From NCBI GenBank assembly GCA_012931725.1, contig CM022946.1:2769200-2833199 (forward strand): a stretch of 64,000 bases of DNA, given 5' to 3'. Below, one piece after another: positions 7,957 to 19,093 of this stretch. The position numbers and the translations under genes are program-made. Every line of letters begins with the position of its first letter. Position 1 is the first letter of the stretch. The notes below the pieces were generated by a model. That model worked only from the letters and a program-made list of their open reading frames with translations. It searched no databases and had not been told where the DNA came from. This DNA comes from Litsea cubeba. Its lineage: Eukaryota > Streptophyta > Magnoliopsida > Laurales > Lauraceae.

Positions 7957-10814
7957 CTAGTCACTCTCATTATCCCCCTCATCCTCGCCATCATCCTCAT
8001 AATCACCTGAGCTCCCGCTGCTACCATCAGGCTCGTCGGCAGGCGCCTCATCAGGCGCCTCACTCGCCTTAAAGCGCGAGAAGTCGATATCGGGAAATGC
8101 TGCGGTAATCTTTCTCCGGAGTTCGTCATAACCAGCAATAAATCCATCGGCGACGCTGTTCTCAGCATCAGCCAGGCCGTCCTCCAAGTCATTTTCAGCC
8201 TGGATAGCTCTCTCCTCTGCCGCCCTCAGCTCTACCTTCAAAGCAGCCTCTCTGAGCTCAGCCCCCTTCGGGCCTCCACGAGCTCAGCCTCTCTGAGTGA
8301 AGCCCTCTCGCGGTCCTTCACAAACTCAGCCTCCCTGAGGGAAGCCCTCTCGCGGGCCTTCACAACCTCAGCCTCACTGAGCGAAGCCCTCTCACGGGCC
8401 TTCCGTAGCTCGGTCTCACTGAGCAAAGCACCCTCGCGCGTCGCCACTAGCTCAGCCTCAGCCTTGGTCGCCCTCATGTGAGCCGTTGAGAGCTCAATCT
8501 CAAGCCTGGTTGCTCTCTCCCGAGCTGCTAGAAGATCAGCATCATAAGTCTTCCTGGCGGCTTCTAGTTCAGCAATTTTTCCTTGACTTGCAGAGAGATC
8601 CCTATGAATACCTGCATTCTCCTGTTTCAGCTTGCTGAACAACTCAGCCTTCGAAAATAAACATATGGATGATGCAGACATCTGGAGCAAGAAGAAATCA
8701 AGAGAAATGAGAATGCATATACAAAAGGAAAACCTGAAGAAAATTCAGACAACCTTTTACCTGAGATAAACCTTCTAGATAAGCATTTATCATCCCCTCT
8801 GTGCTAAGGGCGCTGACCCGAGTAATCGCGTCACGAGCTGGGAATCTCCAAAACTTCTCTCGAGGAGTCAGCGGCTTGGGACCAGACGGAGGGGCAGGAG
8901 GTACAGATGTGGCGGCAGAAACCAGAGAAGTTATAGGTTGATGAGGCACAGCCGCGGGGGCCACTACATGGGTAGTGACAGGAGAACTCGTCTGCGGCTC
9001 CACTAGATGAGTGGTTACAGGAAGATCACCAACCATCACACGAGGAGAATCCCTTCTCGGGGCAATACCTATCCTCGATATCTTGGCAAGATGGGTGTTA
9101 GCACTTGCACGACGATCTTCAATTGCCTCCTTGGCCTCGACCAACTCCCTATTGACCACCACTGCGGAAGCAAAATGAATGGTTAGAAACAGAATATCAG
9201 GAAAAGGTACGCGTAAGCCACTGAAAGCTCCTTACATTTTCTCTTAGTTGATGCCCGGGAAGGCTCACCCGTCCTACGAGGAGAAGGGTCAACAGAGGGC
9301 CCACGATTGCTGTCACTCTCTTTAGAAAAGAGAATACCCAAATCTTTATCCGGATGATCTCTTACAGCTTGCAGTTTTCGTTTTATATCCGCGGAGAGCA
9401 CAGGTGACTCTATATAAAAAAAAAGAGAATGAACAAATAAAATGATGAGCATATGTATGCAAATGAATAATGAGGAGATGATAATGAGTGGCGTACCACG
9501 TCTTTTGGCGTCGGTCCACTGTTTGGGCACCAGAGCCCTGTCTGCCTCTGAGGCCCACTCGCCACCAACAAAGAAGAAACGAAATTTCCAGCTGTGACAG
9601 TTAGAGCGCAATCCCGTGAGCAGTCTGCCGCCCTTGGGGGTGAAATAATACCATCCCCTGTTAGGAGCCGGAGATTCGAATAAACTATAGGCAGCATGGA
9701 GCTCCATGGGAGATGCCTCCTCGTTATGTGTTCTCCGCCAAAGCTCGAGAAAACCCAGCATGATTCTCCATCCATTGGGTACTAATCTCCCCGGAGTCAG
9801 GGAGAAGTAATGAAGAATTCGACAGACGGAGGGGGGTATAGGGAATCTCAGCCCAGCTTCAAGCATATCCTCGTAAATAACAATGTCACCCGATGCGTCA
9901 TCACAAGCTGGCTCATCAATTTCGGCCCGGCGACAAATCACGGTGGAAGGAATATGATAAAAAGTGATGAATCTGGAAATATCATCATTGCTGACTGTGG
10001 TACGAATGGTACTCACCTTGGGTCTGTCATCATCGCTTACCATTTTTCCTTTAGAACGCGGACGCAACTTGCCCAACGTGTCTGAAGAAGGACTGCCCTC
10101 GGCATGACCTCCCCCTACTATTGTTTCTTCCCTGGCCGAGATGCCGAAGGACTGGGCGCCACCTGAGGCGCCAGCTGCTGCGAAACCGCCTGAGCCTCGA
10201 ATACCTGCAAAACCACATGCGCCTCCCCCTGCGGCGCCCGGCGCCCCTGCGCCCGCTGCCGCGACGCCCGGCGCCCCTGCGCCCGCTGCCGCGCCGCCCG
10301 GCGGCCCTGCGCCCGCTGCCCCTGCGCCCGCTGCCGCGCCGCCCGGCGCCCCGGCGCCCGCTGCAGCGCCGCCCGGCGCCCCCGCGCCCGCTGCCGCGCC
10401 GCCCGGCGCCCCTGCGCCCGCTGCCGCGACGCCCGGCGACTGTTCTCCCTCGCCTGCGACGCCCGCGGGCTGGGCGCCCCCTGCGGCGCCCAGCGCCGCC
10501 GTGCCGCCCGCGACGCCCAGCGACTGTTCTCCCTCGCCTGCGGCGCCCAGCGCCGCCGTGCCGCCCTCGCCGCCCAGCAGCGCCTTGCGGGCGCTCGTCG
10601 CCGCCTTGCAAGCGCCGCCGCCTGGCGGGCGCTCGCCGTCGCATCGCTCGCGCCGTCGCCACTTTTGCTGCCTGTCTCCATCTTTTCCTCTCCCAATGGT
10701 TTTTCTGCAGAGGCTAGTTTCTTTCTTTTGAAGAAATACTACTCTAGGATTTATTTTATAGCTTGAGTTTTCAAAGAAGAGTAGCCCAAGCCGGGAGGAC
10801 TCTCCGAGATACAT
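7957..10814 (-). CDS. Antisense spliced gene with putative gypsy-type transposon domain (PF04195-like)
   Basis: Reading right to left, the main open frame (10814-9183) starts with an Ala-Gly-rich repeat tract, then a domain I recognise as the plant putative gypsy-type transposon family (about 9970-9560, with FYHIP, EAGLRFPIPPS and NGWRIMLGF). Consensus splice sites suggest further exons at 9236-9409, 8761-9161 and from about 8648 downward, with the first exon ending near 9497. The last part is an Ala/Glu/Arg coiled coil of about 15-residue repeats (8260-8600), then an acidic tail ending at 7957. The frame breaks near 8240-8260 at a G5 run, so this copy is probably damaged. The start is uncertain: the only in-frame ATGs are at 10814 and 10043, while an ATG at 10696 opens another frame. 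The function of this family is unknown to me; antisense extra genes occur in Grande/RIRE2-like Tat elements. Confidence 0.7.
8260..8480 (-). repeat. 45-bp-type repeats coding a coiled coil
   Basis: On the minus strand, units resembling KARERASLSEAEV recur about every 15 residues in at least five copies. Charged and alanine residues alternate in a pattern suited to a long helix. Related repeats at the DNA level (GCCCTCTCGCGGGCCTTC) suggest growth by tandem duplication. Confidence 0.75.
10160..10600 (-). repeat. GC-rich GGCGCC/GCCGCGCC repeat tract in the antisense gene
   Basis: About 440 bp of very GC-rich units (GCGCCCGCTGCCGCG and similar) code for Gly-Ala-Pro repeats in the antisense frame. 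All six frames are nearly free of stops, so several long overlapping frames here are artefacts of composition. The tract is built on the same GGCGCC core as the two sense-strand tracts of this element. Confidence 0.85.
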
Positions 10815-10931
10815 ATCTAAAGGAACTAACAGACAGACAGAGTTACAACCAAGAAAAAGAAAGATTTTTTCAGGAAGAAGAGAGTTGGATGCACAGAAAG
10901 CCCCACTTTCAAATAATTATTGAACGCGGGA

Positions 10932-10945
10932 CTTTGAGGGGCAAA
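10932..10945 (+). promoter_or_regulatory. Polypurine tract of the Tat-type element
   Basis: The purine-rich CTTTGAGGGGCAAA lies immediately before the 3' LTR, where plus-strand cDNA priming is expected. Confidence 0.75.
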
Positions 10946-11529
10946 TGATGGGTCAGGCCCAACCCGGATTACGGTAAAGAGTCAGGTCCAGACAACCCGG
11001 TCCGTCCAAGGTCATGGGTCAGGCCAGTTTACCTCAGTTGGTATTCGAAACTCGTTGAAGGAAGCCTCGTCACGTCAAGGCCTTCGAGTCATCACAACGA
11101 AGTCCTCCCCTCACCCGCTCTTACCAAATCTCGCGAAGAAACTCTCGCCTGCCCTCCACCTTGCTCGTTCCTCGAGGACACGTCTGAGGCTCCAGGCCCT
11201 CCGCCTTGCTCGTTCCTCGAGGACACGTCTGAGGCTCCAGGCTCCAGGCTCCAGAGAGACGTTGCTTTATTTTTGAATCCCATCTGTTGGGGATGGTTAT
11301 AAATTCAGGGTCTCCTCATCACTTGAGGGGCAATGATAAAAATCTTACTCACCTCTCTCTCGCTTGTAATCCACCTTATCAATCAAAGATCACCATATTC
11401 AAAGTGGACGTAGGTCATACAAACCGAACCACTATAAATCCCCTCTCTCTCTCTCATTTATTTACTACATTCTCACCTAGCATTTATTACTTGACCGGTG
11501 GTGTCCGAAACCTATCTTTGGCATCATCA
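10946..11529 (+). repeat. 3' LTR of the Tat-type element
   Basis: This 584-bp direct repeat of 941-1517 differs by three substitutions (CTCCGAG/CTTCGAG, and two in CAGACTGAA/CAAACCGAA) and one extra CCAGGCT unit. It is followed by the target duplication TATAC at 11530-11534. Confidence 0.95.
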
Positions 11530-11896
11530 TATACTGCTAACTCTTAATATGTATTTTCAATCTCTTAAGGATAATAGAGTGTCTGAAGAGGGAAGATGCT
11601 CATTGCTTGAGCAGCTGTACTACTATAGAAATTTTATTTCATATTTAGTCTTGCAACTTATACAAGTCAAAATCTTGGCTTTTATCACTGATTTTGTCAT
11701 TCAATCACAAAATCCCATGTCCATAGGGCTAAACATGACAACATGAAACATTAAAAAATGACCTGTTTTCCCTTAACTAGGTTATTTAATGCATATGCAA
11801 CTTTTACTATTTCAGATACGTTGTTTCAAATGTTCAAGAACCACTTATTTATACTACTTATTTGATATTCTATTAACAAAATTGTTAATAATGCAG

Positions 11897-14600
11897 GTAT
11901 GGAGGCTTATCACGAACTTCTTCTTCCTTGCACCATTTTCTGTCAGGTTCGCGATGCGCCTTCTAATGATGTAAGAAGCTTCTAAACCATACCTCCCATA
12001 TTTACTACTCAAATATCTGTAGTATTCATGGTTTGCAAAATAGTTGCCTTTGGTTGTCAATGCTAAACATTGTTTTAATATCCTTTTTATTTCTGAAACT
12101 AATTTTCAATTCATTTTTTCTATGCTGGTTTGGCTCAATTTTGTTGTGCTCCTCATATTATGGGTTCTTTAGATGGTCACAATTATAATCTAAATTTGGG
12201 CCTGAAATTTTGCAATTTTGCTATAGCATGTCAGTATAATCATAACAAAATGTATTTTTCTTTAACATGTATCTAATACTTATGGCCTTAATCTTCACAG
12301 AGCAAGATATTGGGTTCTGTTAGAGAGGGGGGCGTTTGACAAGAGGACTGCAGACTTTCTGTGGATGATAATTTTCGGGGCCTTGTCACTATTGGTAAAT
12401 TTTCGCAAACTATTTCCTTATGGAAGTTAGTTTTAAATCCATTCATCTATATTTGGTTCTATAATCTTTGTTCACTGTCCATGTTTATTTTAATGTCTTT
12501 CCTCCCAACCCCATCTGTATTATTGACACCAATATATTTCCTAGGTAATGGCTGCCATTCCTCCATTATGGTCTCCCTTCATGGGAGTTTCTCTGGTTTT
12601 CATGCTTGTCTATGTTTGGAGTAGGGAGGTTCCAAATGCTCAAATTAGCATATATGGAGTTGTGACAATAAAGGTAAGTGTCTAATGTATTTTTTATGAG
12701 AGACGTGTTATACCTGATGTCTATCATGTAGGAAATCAGAGGCTACAAATTTATTGGATGCCGAATTTCCTTTAGATAAAATACCTTGAACAAGAAGAAG
12801 AAGCTTTCGCTAATGCACCAAATGGAAAGCTTCTGGAGCCCAACATTTTGGGTCCAGCTTGTACCTCAAATTCCAAGTGATTTGGATATTGTTTTCATAG
12901 CTGACAATTATCCATTGTGTCATACATTTGAGATAAAACGGAAAGTGGTAACTGCATTAGGTGTATTATTGTTATGCTCCCTTGTCATCCTAAAATCATT
13001 TTGTGCAATATTGATTTGGAATGAAAGAGACATAAAACCAATATCCATTTTTATAACTTCACATGATTTCCACTTTCCACACTTCCCACTGGCAAAACAG
13101 AACAGATAACCAACCACTACGTTGAAGTTTTTAAACCAACGGTTAAAAGCAGGGGCGGACCCAGAATTTTTATTTAGGTGGGGCGATTATTTACCATTTA
13201 GACATATGTGCTTCGGACATGGGGCGATTGTGTAGTATTTAGACAAGTATTAATGGGGGCCCATTTAAATTAATGAAGAATTTAAAACAAAGCCTGGGTC
13301 TGCCCTGGTTAAAAGGGTGCTGCCAAATTAGCCATTGGTGTCGGTATTTCATAAATTCTTCCAATTCTACTGAGATGATTAGTCACATAATTCATGTTCC
13401 TTCCATCAAGTTTCTTCTGATTTAGTCAATTCAGCATTACGTTGAAGTATATGGTAAATGAAGGCTGGAAAAATAAACAGGAATGAGGATCTGTTATAAG
13501 CTATTACTGGAATTTATGGCTATTCTGTCGTGACTGATTATGATCAGCTCCTGTTGCTCCTTTGCTTCTTTTTCCACATCTAAACTGTCCTATCCTACCA
13601 TCAGTAACTAATGAGTTATACTCGCAGGGATTCTATCTTCCTTGGGCATTTCTTGCATTGGATTTGATCTTTGGAGCACCTCTGAAACCAGATATCTTAG
13701 GAATTGTTGCCGGACATTTGTACTACTTCTTATCAGTGCTTCATCCGCTTGCTGGAGGAAGAAACCTACGTAAGACTCCACTCTGGGTGTATCCTTTATA
13801 TTATAAAGCAACTGTTATTTGGCTAGCCTCTCTTACTGTTAGCTTCGCTGGAGCTAACATGATGCTAGGCATGATGCTTATTATCTATCAGAAATTCATG
13901 AAACAAAGGGTCGACAACACAGTAGTTTTCTCACACGTCAGTTTAAAGGTTCCGAGGACTACATTCTACTTACCTTAGTATTCGGAATAAGCCCATATTT
14001 CTATAATGAAATATCCAAGTTCAACTTGAATGGGAAGCTATCAAAATTTGTGTAGCAGTTCCCCCCTTAGATATATACTCAGTCACCAACAGTCATTTTC
14101 ACTGAACTAATCGCAACTCAACTAATAATGCATCCATATGCAGTGTGAATTTGCGGTGTTGGATGCTATGGTGAAGTAAAACTTAGCCTTGTGGATACTT
14201 GCAACTGATGTTGTAATAACCAGCATATAGATAATAGTAGCAATAGCAAATCCTTTTACAAATGCTCTTGGGTTTATTGGTTGAGCAGTTCCTGACAATC
14301 TAGCCTTTTTAAGGCAACCACACAAGGTTAATTGATGGAAGACTGACCTCTGCTATGTGAAAAGTTGCATTTAGTGTTAAAATTTATAGATGCAAGTGTT
14401 TAGAATAAATGGTGGTATCTCATCAGTTAAGAAATCAATTTAATTATTTCCCAATGAAATGTTATTGCCCTTATATCTGCATCTACAGTCACAAGCTGGT
14501 CATGTTTTGGGGTGAAGGAGTCCAAGTAAACAGCCCAGTGCAGCCTAATCCATCTGCTGGCGTTGCATTCCGTGGAAGAAGCTACCGACTCAACCAATAG
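11897..14600 (+). CDS. Derlin-1-like ER membrane protein, last five coding exons (5' part not in window)
   Basis: Derlins are multi-pass, rhomboid-like ER membrane proteins that help move misfolded proteins out of the ER for degradation. Exons set by frame and GT-AG sites: 11897-11970, 12301-12394, 12545-12673, 13628-13788, 14489-14600, giving 189 residues and TAG 14598-14600. Family marks are VWRLITNFFFL at the start, FDKRTADFLWM, GVSLVFMLVYVWSRE, FYLPWAFLALDLIFG, GHLYYFLSVLHPLA and the C-terminal FRGRSYRLNQ. Plant Derlin-1 proteins are usually about 240-265 residues, so roughly the first 55 are missing. They are not between 11530 and 11896 nor within 1-940, so they probably lie left of the window with the Tat-type element in the intron between; a 5'-truncated copy is the alternative. 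The remaining frame is intact. Intron 4 here (13789-14488) is normal in size, and intron 3 carries a hAT MITE. Confidence 0.9.
13150..13307. mobile_element. hAT-type MITE in a Derlin intron
   Basis: This 158-bp element has terminal inverted repeats CAGGGGCGGACCCAG and CTGGGTCTGCCCTG, flanked by a perfect 8-bp duplication GTTAAAAG (13142-13149 and 13308-13315). An 8-bp duplication with CAGGG termini fits the hAT superfamily. No coding capacity. Confidence 0.9.
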
Positions 14601-16590
14601 GGATTAGAAGCCAAGTATGGTGTTCTTTCTCTATGTACTACTAATAACAGGAAAAAAACAGTATGAAAGAACAAATAAGCTCTCTCTAGTGCATATCTTT
14701 TGATAAACTTGAGGCTGCATTATATTTTCTTTCTTTTCTTTTTCCCTATGAACTAAGTGAAAGGTGTTGGTTTTCAGAAACTATTGCAATTATTACCGAA
14801 TGGAATTTAGTAACTGATTAACTCCAAATAGGCTGAACCAACATGGGATCTGTCATTGGGTGATTCTTACAATTGAATGTAAGAATACCATGGATAGAGA
14901 TTCCTTAAAATTCTCCCACACACTTGACAGTGACCTGAAAATATACAGCTTGGAAGTTTGTTCCAAAAAAAAAAAAAAGTGTGTATAGTAGAAAACAAAG
15001 TGACAATCGAATGCAATTTCTGTAATGGCATTTGTATAGAAATGTAAAACTAATGCAGGAAACTGGAAGTGAGAAATACAGGTATTTAATTTCCGGGGAG
15101 AAGTTTTGCAATAACAACAGAAATGGCTAACATTTAATCTAAGATGGTTTTCAGTAGAAAAAACTCTCTGGCCTCATTTGGCAAACTGGACCTGATCATG
15201 ACTTTACCCAGTCATGTGTAGAAGGACCATTTACCAAAAATCAATTTCATCAAACATTTATTGCAATCTAACCAAAGTCAATGGTAACGAGCCATTTAAA
15301 ATTTCTAATTTTGACTTCATATTTCACTAAATATGAGCAAACTGATTTTGATAAATATCTAATCCACAACCATGCGTGATAACGTACACAAGTTGAGACA
15401 TGCAAGCAGCCATTTTCATTAAAATTGCCAAAGGTTAGGCACGTCTCAAAATTAGACCCTCCCAAGACCCTATTTCGGTGGGACCCGCACCGGGAACTGA
15501 CCTTTTTTTTTTATCTAACCCACAACCACAACTATTGGGTAAGTTCAAGAGCTAAGGAACCCAACAATCCCTTCATCAAACATCCCTTAGTTTTCTCAAT
15601 TTTCAATCCGACCAGAGGATGTCCCTCGGAGCATCCCTTGGACCAACAAACTACTCTCTCCCTCTCTCAAGTCAATGGAATCTTGATAAAATAAATCATT
15701 CCTACCCCACAAAATGTATAAAACAAATGCAATGGTCAGTCGGATGAATGGTATATTGATACTGTCATTTTCCACTAGTCACCTCCACATATTATATAAG
15801 GTACAAAGCAAGAATAAATAAATAAACAAATCTATGTATCTTATATCAAATGTGTGGACTTGTATGAGTCTTGTTAAAAAATTGCACCATTAACATACTT
15901 ATGGTTGAAGAACTCTATAAAAAATACTGCAGAGAGGAAGAGAGAGAACAATAACCTTTCAAAATGAGTTCCCTGCAGACTTTAGGCCTTATCTTGTGAC
16001 AATACTTATCCTCAGTGCAAAACAATAATTATCTAAGATTTTCTACTTTAGATTTTTTTTTGGGTAATATCCACTGTGGGCCCCATATGCCTGGATTGCC
16101 AAATCAGGATCTTATGATCCCTCAGCCTTAATGACCTACTTTCCCGTTTGAAATAGAGTGGGGAGGGAGGGAGGGAGGGAGCATAAAAACCTGAAGAGGT
16201 CTTAGTAGTTTAGTTCCTGATCACATGTCAAAGGGACAGTGACTCAGTGAGACCATGAGACTAAAATATGAGCACTTGGGAAGGTCCACGGCAAACTGTA
16301 GTTTGTGTTTGCCATCTTCTGGGAAACACACAGTAGTGCTACAAATGGGTTGTATCAAGTGGACAACCATGAAAATTTTGACTCAGTCCTAAGTTTATAT
16401 TTTTATGGGTTTGGCTAGCCCAAGGCTTGGCATGCAATCCAAAGTAACAAGATTATAGGGATGGTAATGGGTAACCATTTATTCATACATGATCCATTAA
16501 GATAGGGTTTGGGTACTTACTTTGGACGCATTAATCATTCGGTCTAGGTCAGGGTTGACTGAACTGAACCTGATCATATGTGGGTTATGG
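14601..16590. other. Intergenic, no gene
   Basis: The first few hundred bases are likely the Derlin 3' UTR and downstream flank. The rest is AT-rich with homopolymer runs (A13 near 14966, T9-T10 near 15505 and 16052) and a short GGGA microsatellite near 16158-16180. The open frames here look random. Confidence 0.5.
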
Positions 16591-18982
16591 CAGGGGCCGA
16601 CTCAGGTGATAACCATCGCCCCAGATGGAATCAAGAAATCCCTTATATCTTCTATGGGCCCCTCGCCATGCCCCACATTTCAACAAGTCTGCCCCACCTA
16701 CTTCAGTCTTGTATTGCTGTCCAGCAAAACAACTATTGGAGATAGTGTTGTATTGCAGTCTTGCCACTTGCCACTTGCCACATACTGGAGTCTCGATTTG
16801 AGTAGCCTTATATTGTAGTCTTGCCATGAATTGGAGTCTTGTAGTATGGCTGAGTAGTCTTGTAGTGCAGCCTTGCAAGATGAGATCAATATAAAGAATA
16901 CAAGTTGCATAGAGAGGGTCTTGTGCCTGGCCTAGACTTTGTTTTATTGGAGAAGTTAAAAAAGAAATATATAAAAATGGATTAAATGGCAATTGGGTGT
17001 TGTAAAAGAAGAGATTATTTTATAAAGAGAATGGATAATATAGAAAGAGATGGGAATTGGGGGATTGAAAAAGGAGAGATGAATATTTAAAGGGAGAATG
17101 GTGTGTTTGTTTTATAGAAGAATGATTTGTTGATTATTAAAATGCCATTAACATATGAAATTCTCATTTGCTTTATATGTGTTAAGTGTGAGATCTGGGT
17201 TTCCTTGATTTAGTGAGATTGGGTGAGCATTTTGAATGAATTAGAGTTTTCTTCAATTCCATAATCCATGGTATTGTGTCATGTTATTGTCATTCTCAAT
17301 CCTTCAATTTCTCTTTGACATAAGAGTCTGCCTCTCTTTTTTCTTATAAAGGAAAGTAGGTAGTTACAAAATTATAGAAATTAAGTTTTAACTATTTATT
17401 TCTTCTTCTTTTTCATTTTTTTTTTTGAAAATTCATTTATTGAACCAATGTTTATGATTATGCTAGCAAAAGTTTAGCCAGGGGCGGAACCAGGATTTCA
17501 TCTCGGGGGGGCCAAAACTTGAATAATTTTTATTTCACGAATTATTATAACTATCATATCTTTAAGTTTTCTTTCAACATAGTTGTAAGTTCAAGCATAT
17601 AAAATATATTACGATTCAAGACTAAATTTTACATGAAAATTAAAACCATTTACACTGTTGTTATGGTAAATGAATGAAAGACCAACCATTTATACTTGTT
17701 GCATCTTATATTGATATTTCTCAATTTATATGACAAGCCCAAACCCAAACTCACATTGAAGACATTTCTCAGCAAAAAAAACCTAAATCTCATGAAAAAA
17801 AGCAATCTTTCTAAGACAATGACACGTCAATTTCTACTAATTTCAATGGTTGATCTGATAAAAAAAAAAGTTAAGAGTCAAAGAGTCGAAGACGAAAGAT
17901 ATAACAAAGTAAAAACCACATAAAAAAAAAAAAACTCCAAACTCAACTGCATTCGAACATAAAAGAACTGATGTCTAATGAGATGATAAAAAAATCGACC
18001 GTACCAAAAATAGATTTTAAAGGATTTTACGGGAAAAATCTCAGATTTAGCAATTGCTCGAGAAGGGACTCCGTAGATTGTGCAGCACAAATTCGGTTTT
18101 TCCATTACTTTTTTTATATATTTGGGTTGGGAGGGGCCCATTTGGTGATGTTAAAAGGATTTTTCAAAGCCTGGCCCCCCCGGGCCCTAGTGTAGTTCCG
18201 CCCCTGGATGTCTGATGAGATGATAAAAAAATCGACCGTACCAAATATAGATTTTAGAGGATTTTACGGGAAAAATCTCAAATTTAGCAATTGCTCGGGA
18301 AGGGACTTCGTAGATTGTGCAGTACAAATTCAATTTTCCTATTAATTTTTTTATATATATATTTTTATGTACTTTTTTATATATTTGGATTGGGAGGGGC
18401 CCATTTGGTGATGTTAAAAGGATTTTTCAAAGCCAGGGGGGGCCAGGGTCCCCCCGGGCCCTAGTGTAGCTCCGCCCCTGAGTTTAGCCCCACCTAAATG
18501 AAAATCCTGGGTCCGCCACTGGATGGGAATTGGGGGATTGAAAAAGGAGACGTGAATATTTAAAGGGAGAATGGTGTGTTTGTTTTATAGAATAATGAGT
18601 TGTTGATTATTAAAATGCCATTAACATATGAAATTCTCATTTGCTTTATATGTGTTAAGTGTGAGATCTGGGTTTCCTTGATTTAGTGAGATTGGGTGAA
18701 CATTTGAATGAATTAGAGTTTTCTTCAATTCCATAATCCATGGTATTTTGTTATGTTATTGTCATTCTCAATCCTTCAATTTCTCTTTGACATAAGAGTG
18801 TGCCTCTCTTTTTTCTTATAAAGGAAAGTAGGTAGTTACAAAATTATAGAAATTAAGTTTTAACTATTTATTTCTTCTTCTTTTTCATTTTTTTTTTGAA
18901 AATTCATTTATTGAACCAATGTTTATGATTATGCTAGCAAAAGTTTAGCCCCACCTAAATCAAAATCCTGGGTCCGCCGCTG
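16591..18982. mobile_element. Composite hAT-like element with internal duplication and a nested hAT element
   Basis: The ends CAGGGGCCGACTCAGG and CCTGGGTCCGCCGCTG are imperfect inverted repeats (13 of 16). Flanks GGTTATGG and GGTTAGGT agree at 6 of 8 positions, fitting a decayed 8-bp hAT duplication. A segment of about 460 bp is duplicated in tandem: 17048-17478 plus 18489-18522 matches 18523-18982. The first copy is interrupted by the 1-kb hAT element at 17479-18480. No transposase is recognisable. Confidence 0.7.
17479..18480. mobile_element. Nested hAT-type non-autonomous element, 1002 bp
   Basis: The termini CAGGGGCGGAACCAGG and GTAGCTCCGCCCCTG are inverted repeats, flanked by a perfect 8-bp duplication AGTTTAGC (17471-17478 and 18481-18488). 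Inside, about 240 bp (from about 17969) is repeated from about 18208, and the first copy ends in its own terminal-like GTTCCGCCCCTGG. No intact transposase frame. Confidence 0.9.
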
Positions 18983-19093
18983 GGTTAGGTTTTGAGTCCA
19001 GGTTGTTTCAAACCCATGGACTTTGACCTAAAATATACAAATAGATCAGTTTTGCTCATGTATGGATGCCACTCATGACGCTTATTGTGCGGA

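Larger units (their letters stand above)
941..11529 (+). mobile_element. Complete Ty3/gypsy LTR retrotransposon, Tat-type
   Basis: The element starts TGATGGG and ends ATCATCA. The 5-bp target duplication TATAC lies at 936-940 and 11530-11534. It has LTRs at 941-1517 and 10946-11529, a primer-binding site right after the 5' LTR, sense gag-pol, an antisense gene, and a polypurine tract before the 3' LTR. Two RNase H domains in tandem before the integrase, plus an extra antisense gene between pol and the 3' LTR, are marks of the Tat (Tat/Ogre/Retand) branch of plant Ty3/gypsy elements. The LTRs differ by three substitutions and one 7-bp unit, so insertion was recent. It lies upstream of Derlin exons and probably sits in a Derlin intron. 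Confidence 0.95.

Noticed and set aside
10121..10731. Long plus-strand open frames, Pro/Ala/Arg-rich, opposite the antisense gene
   Set aside because: The GC-rich repeat lacks stops in all frames. The frames lack domains and arise from composition.
11600..11660. A stretch coding LYYYRNFI resembling the segment just before VWR in some Derlins
   Set aside because: No splice donor follows and the resemblance covers only a few residues; judged coincidence.
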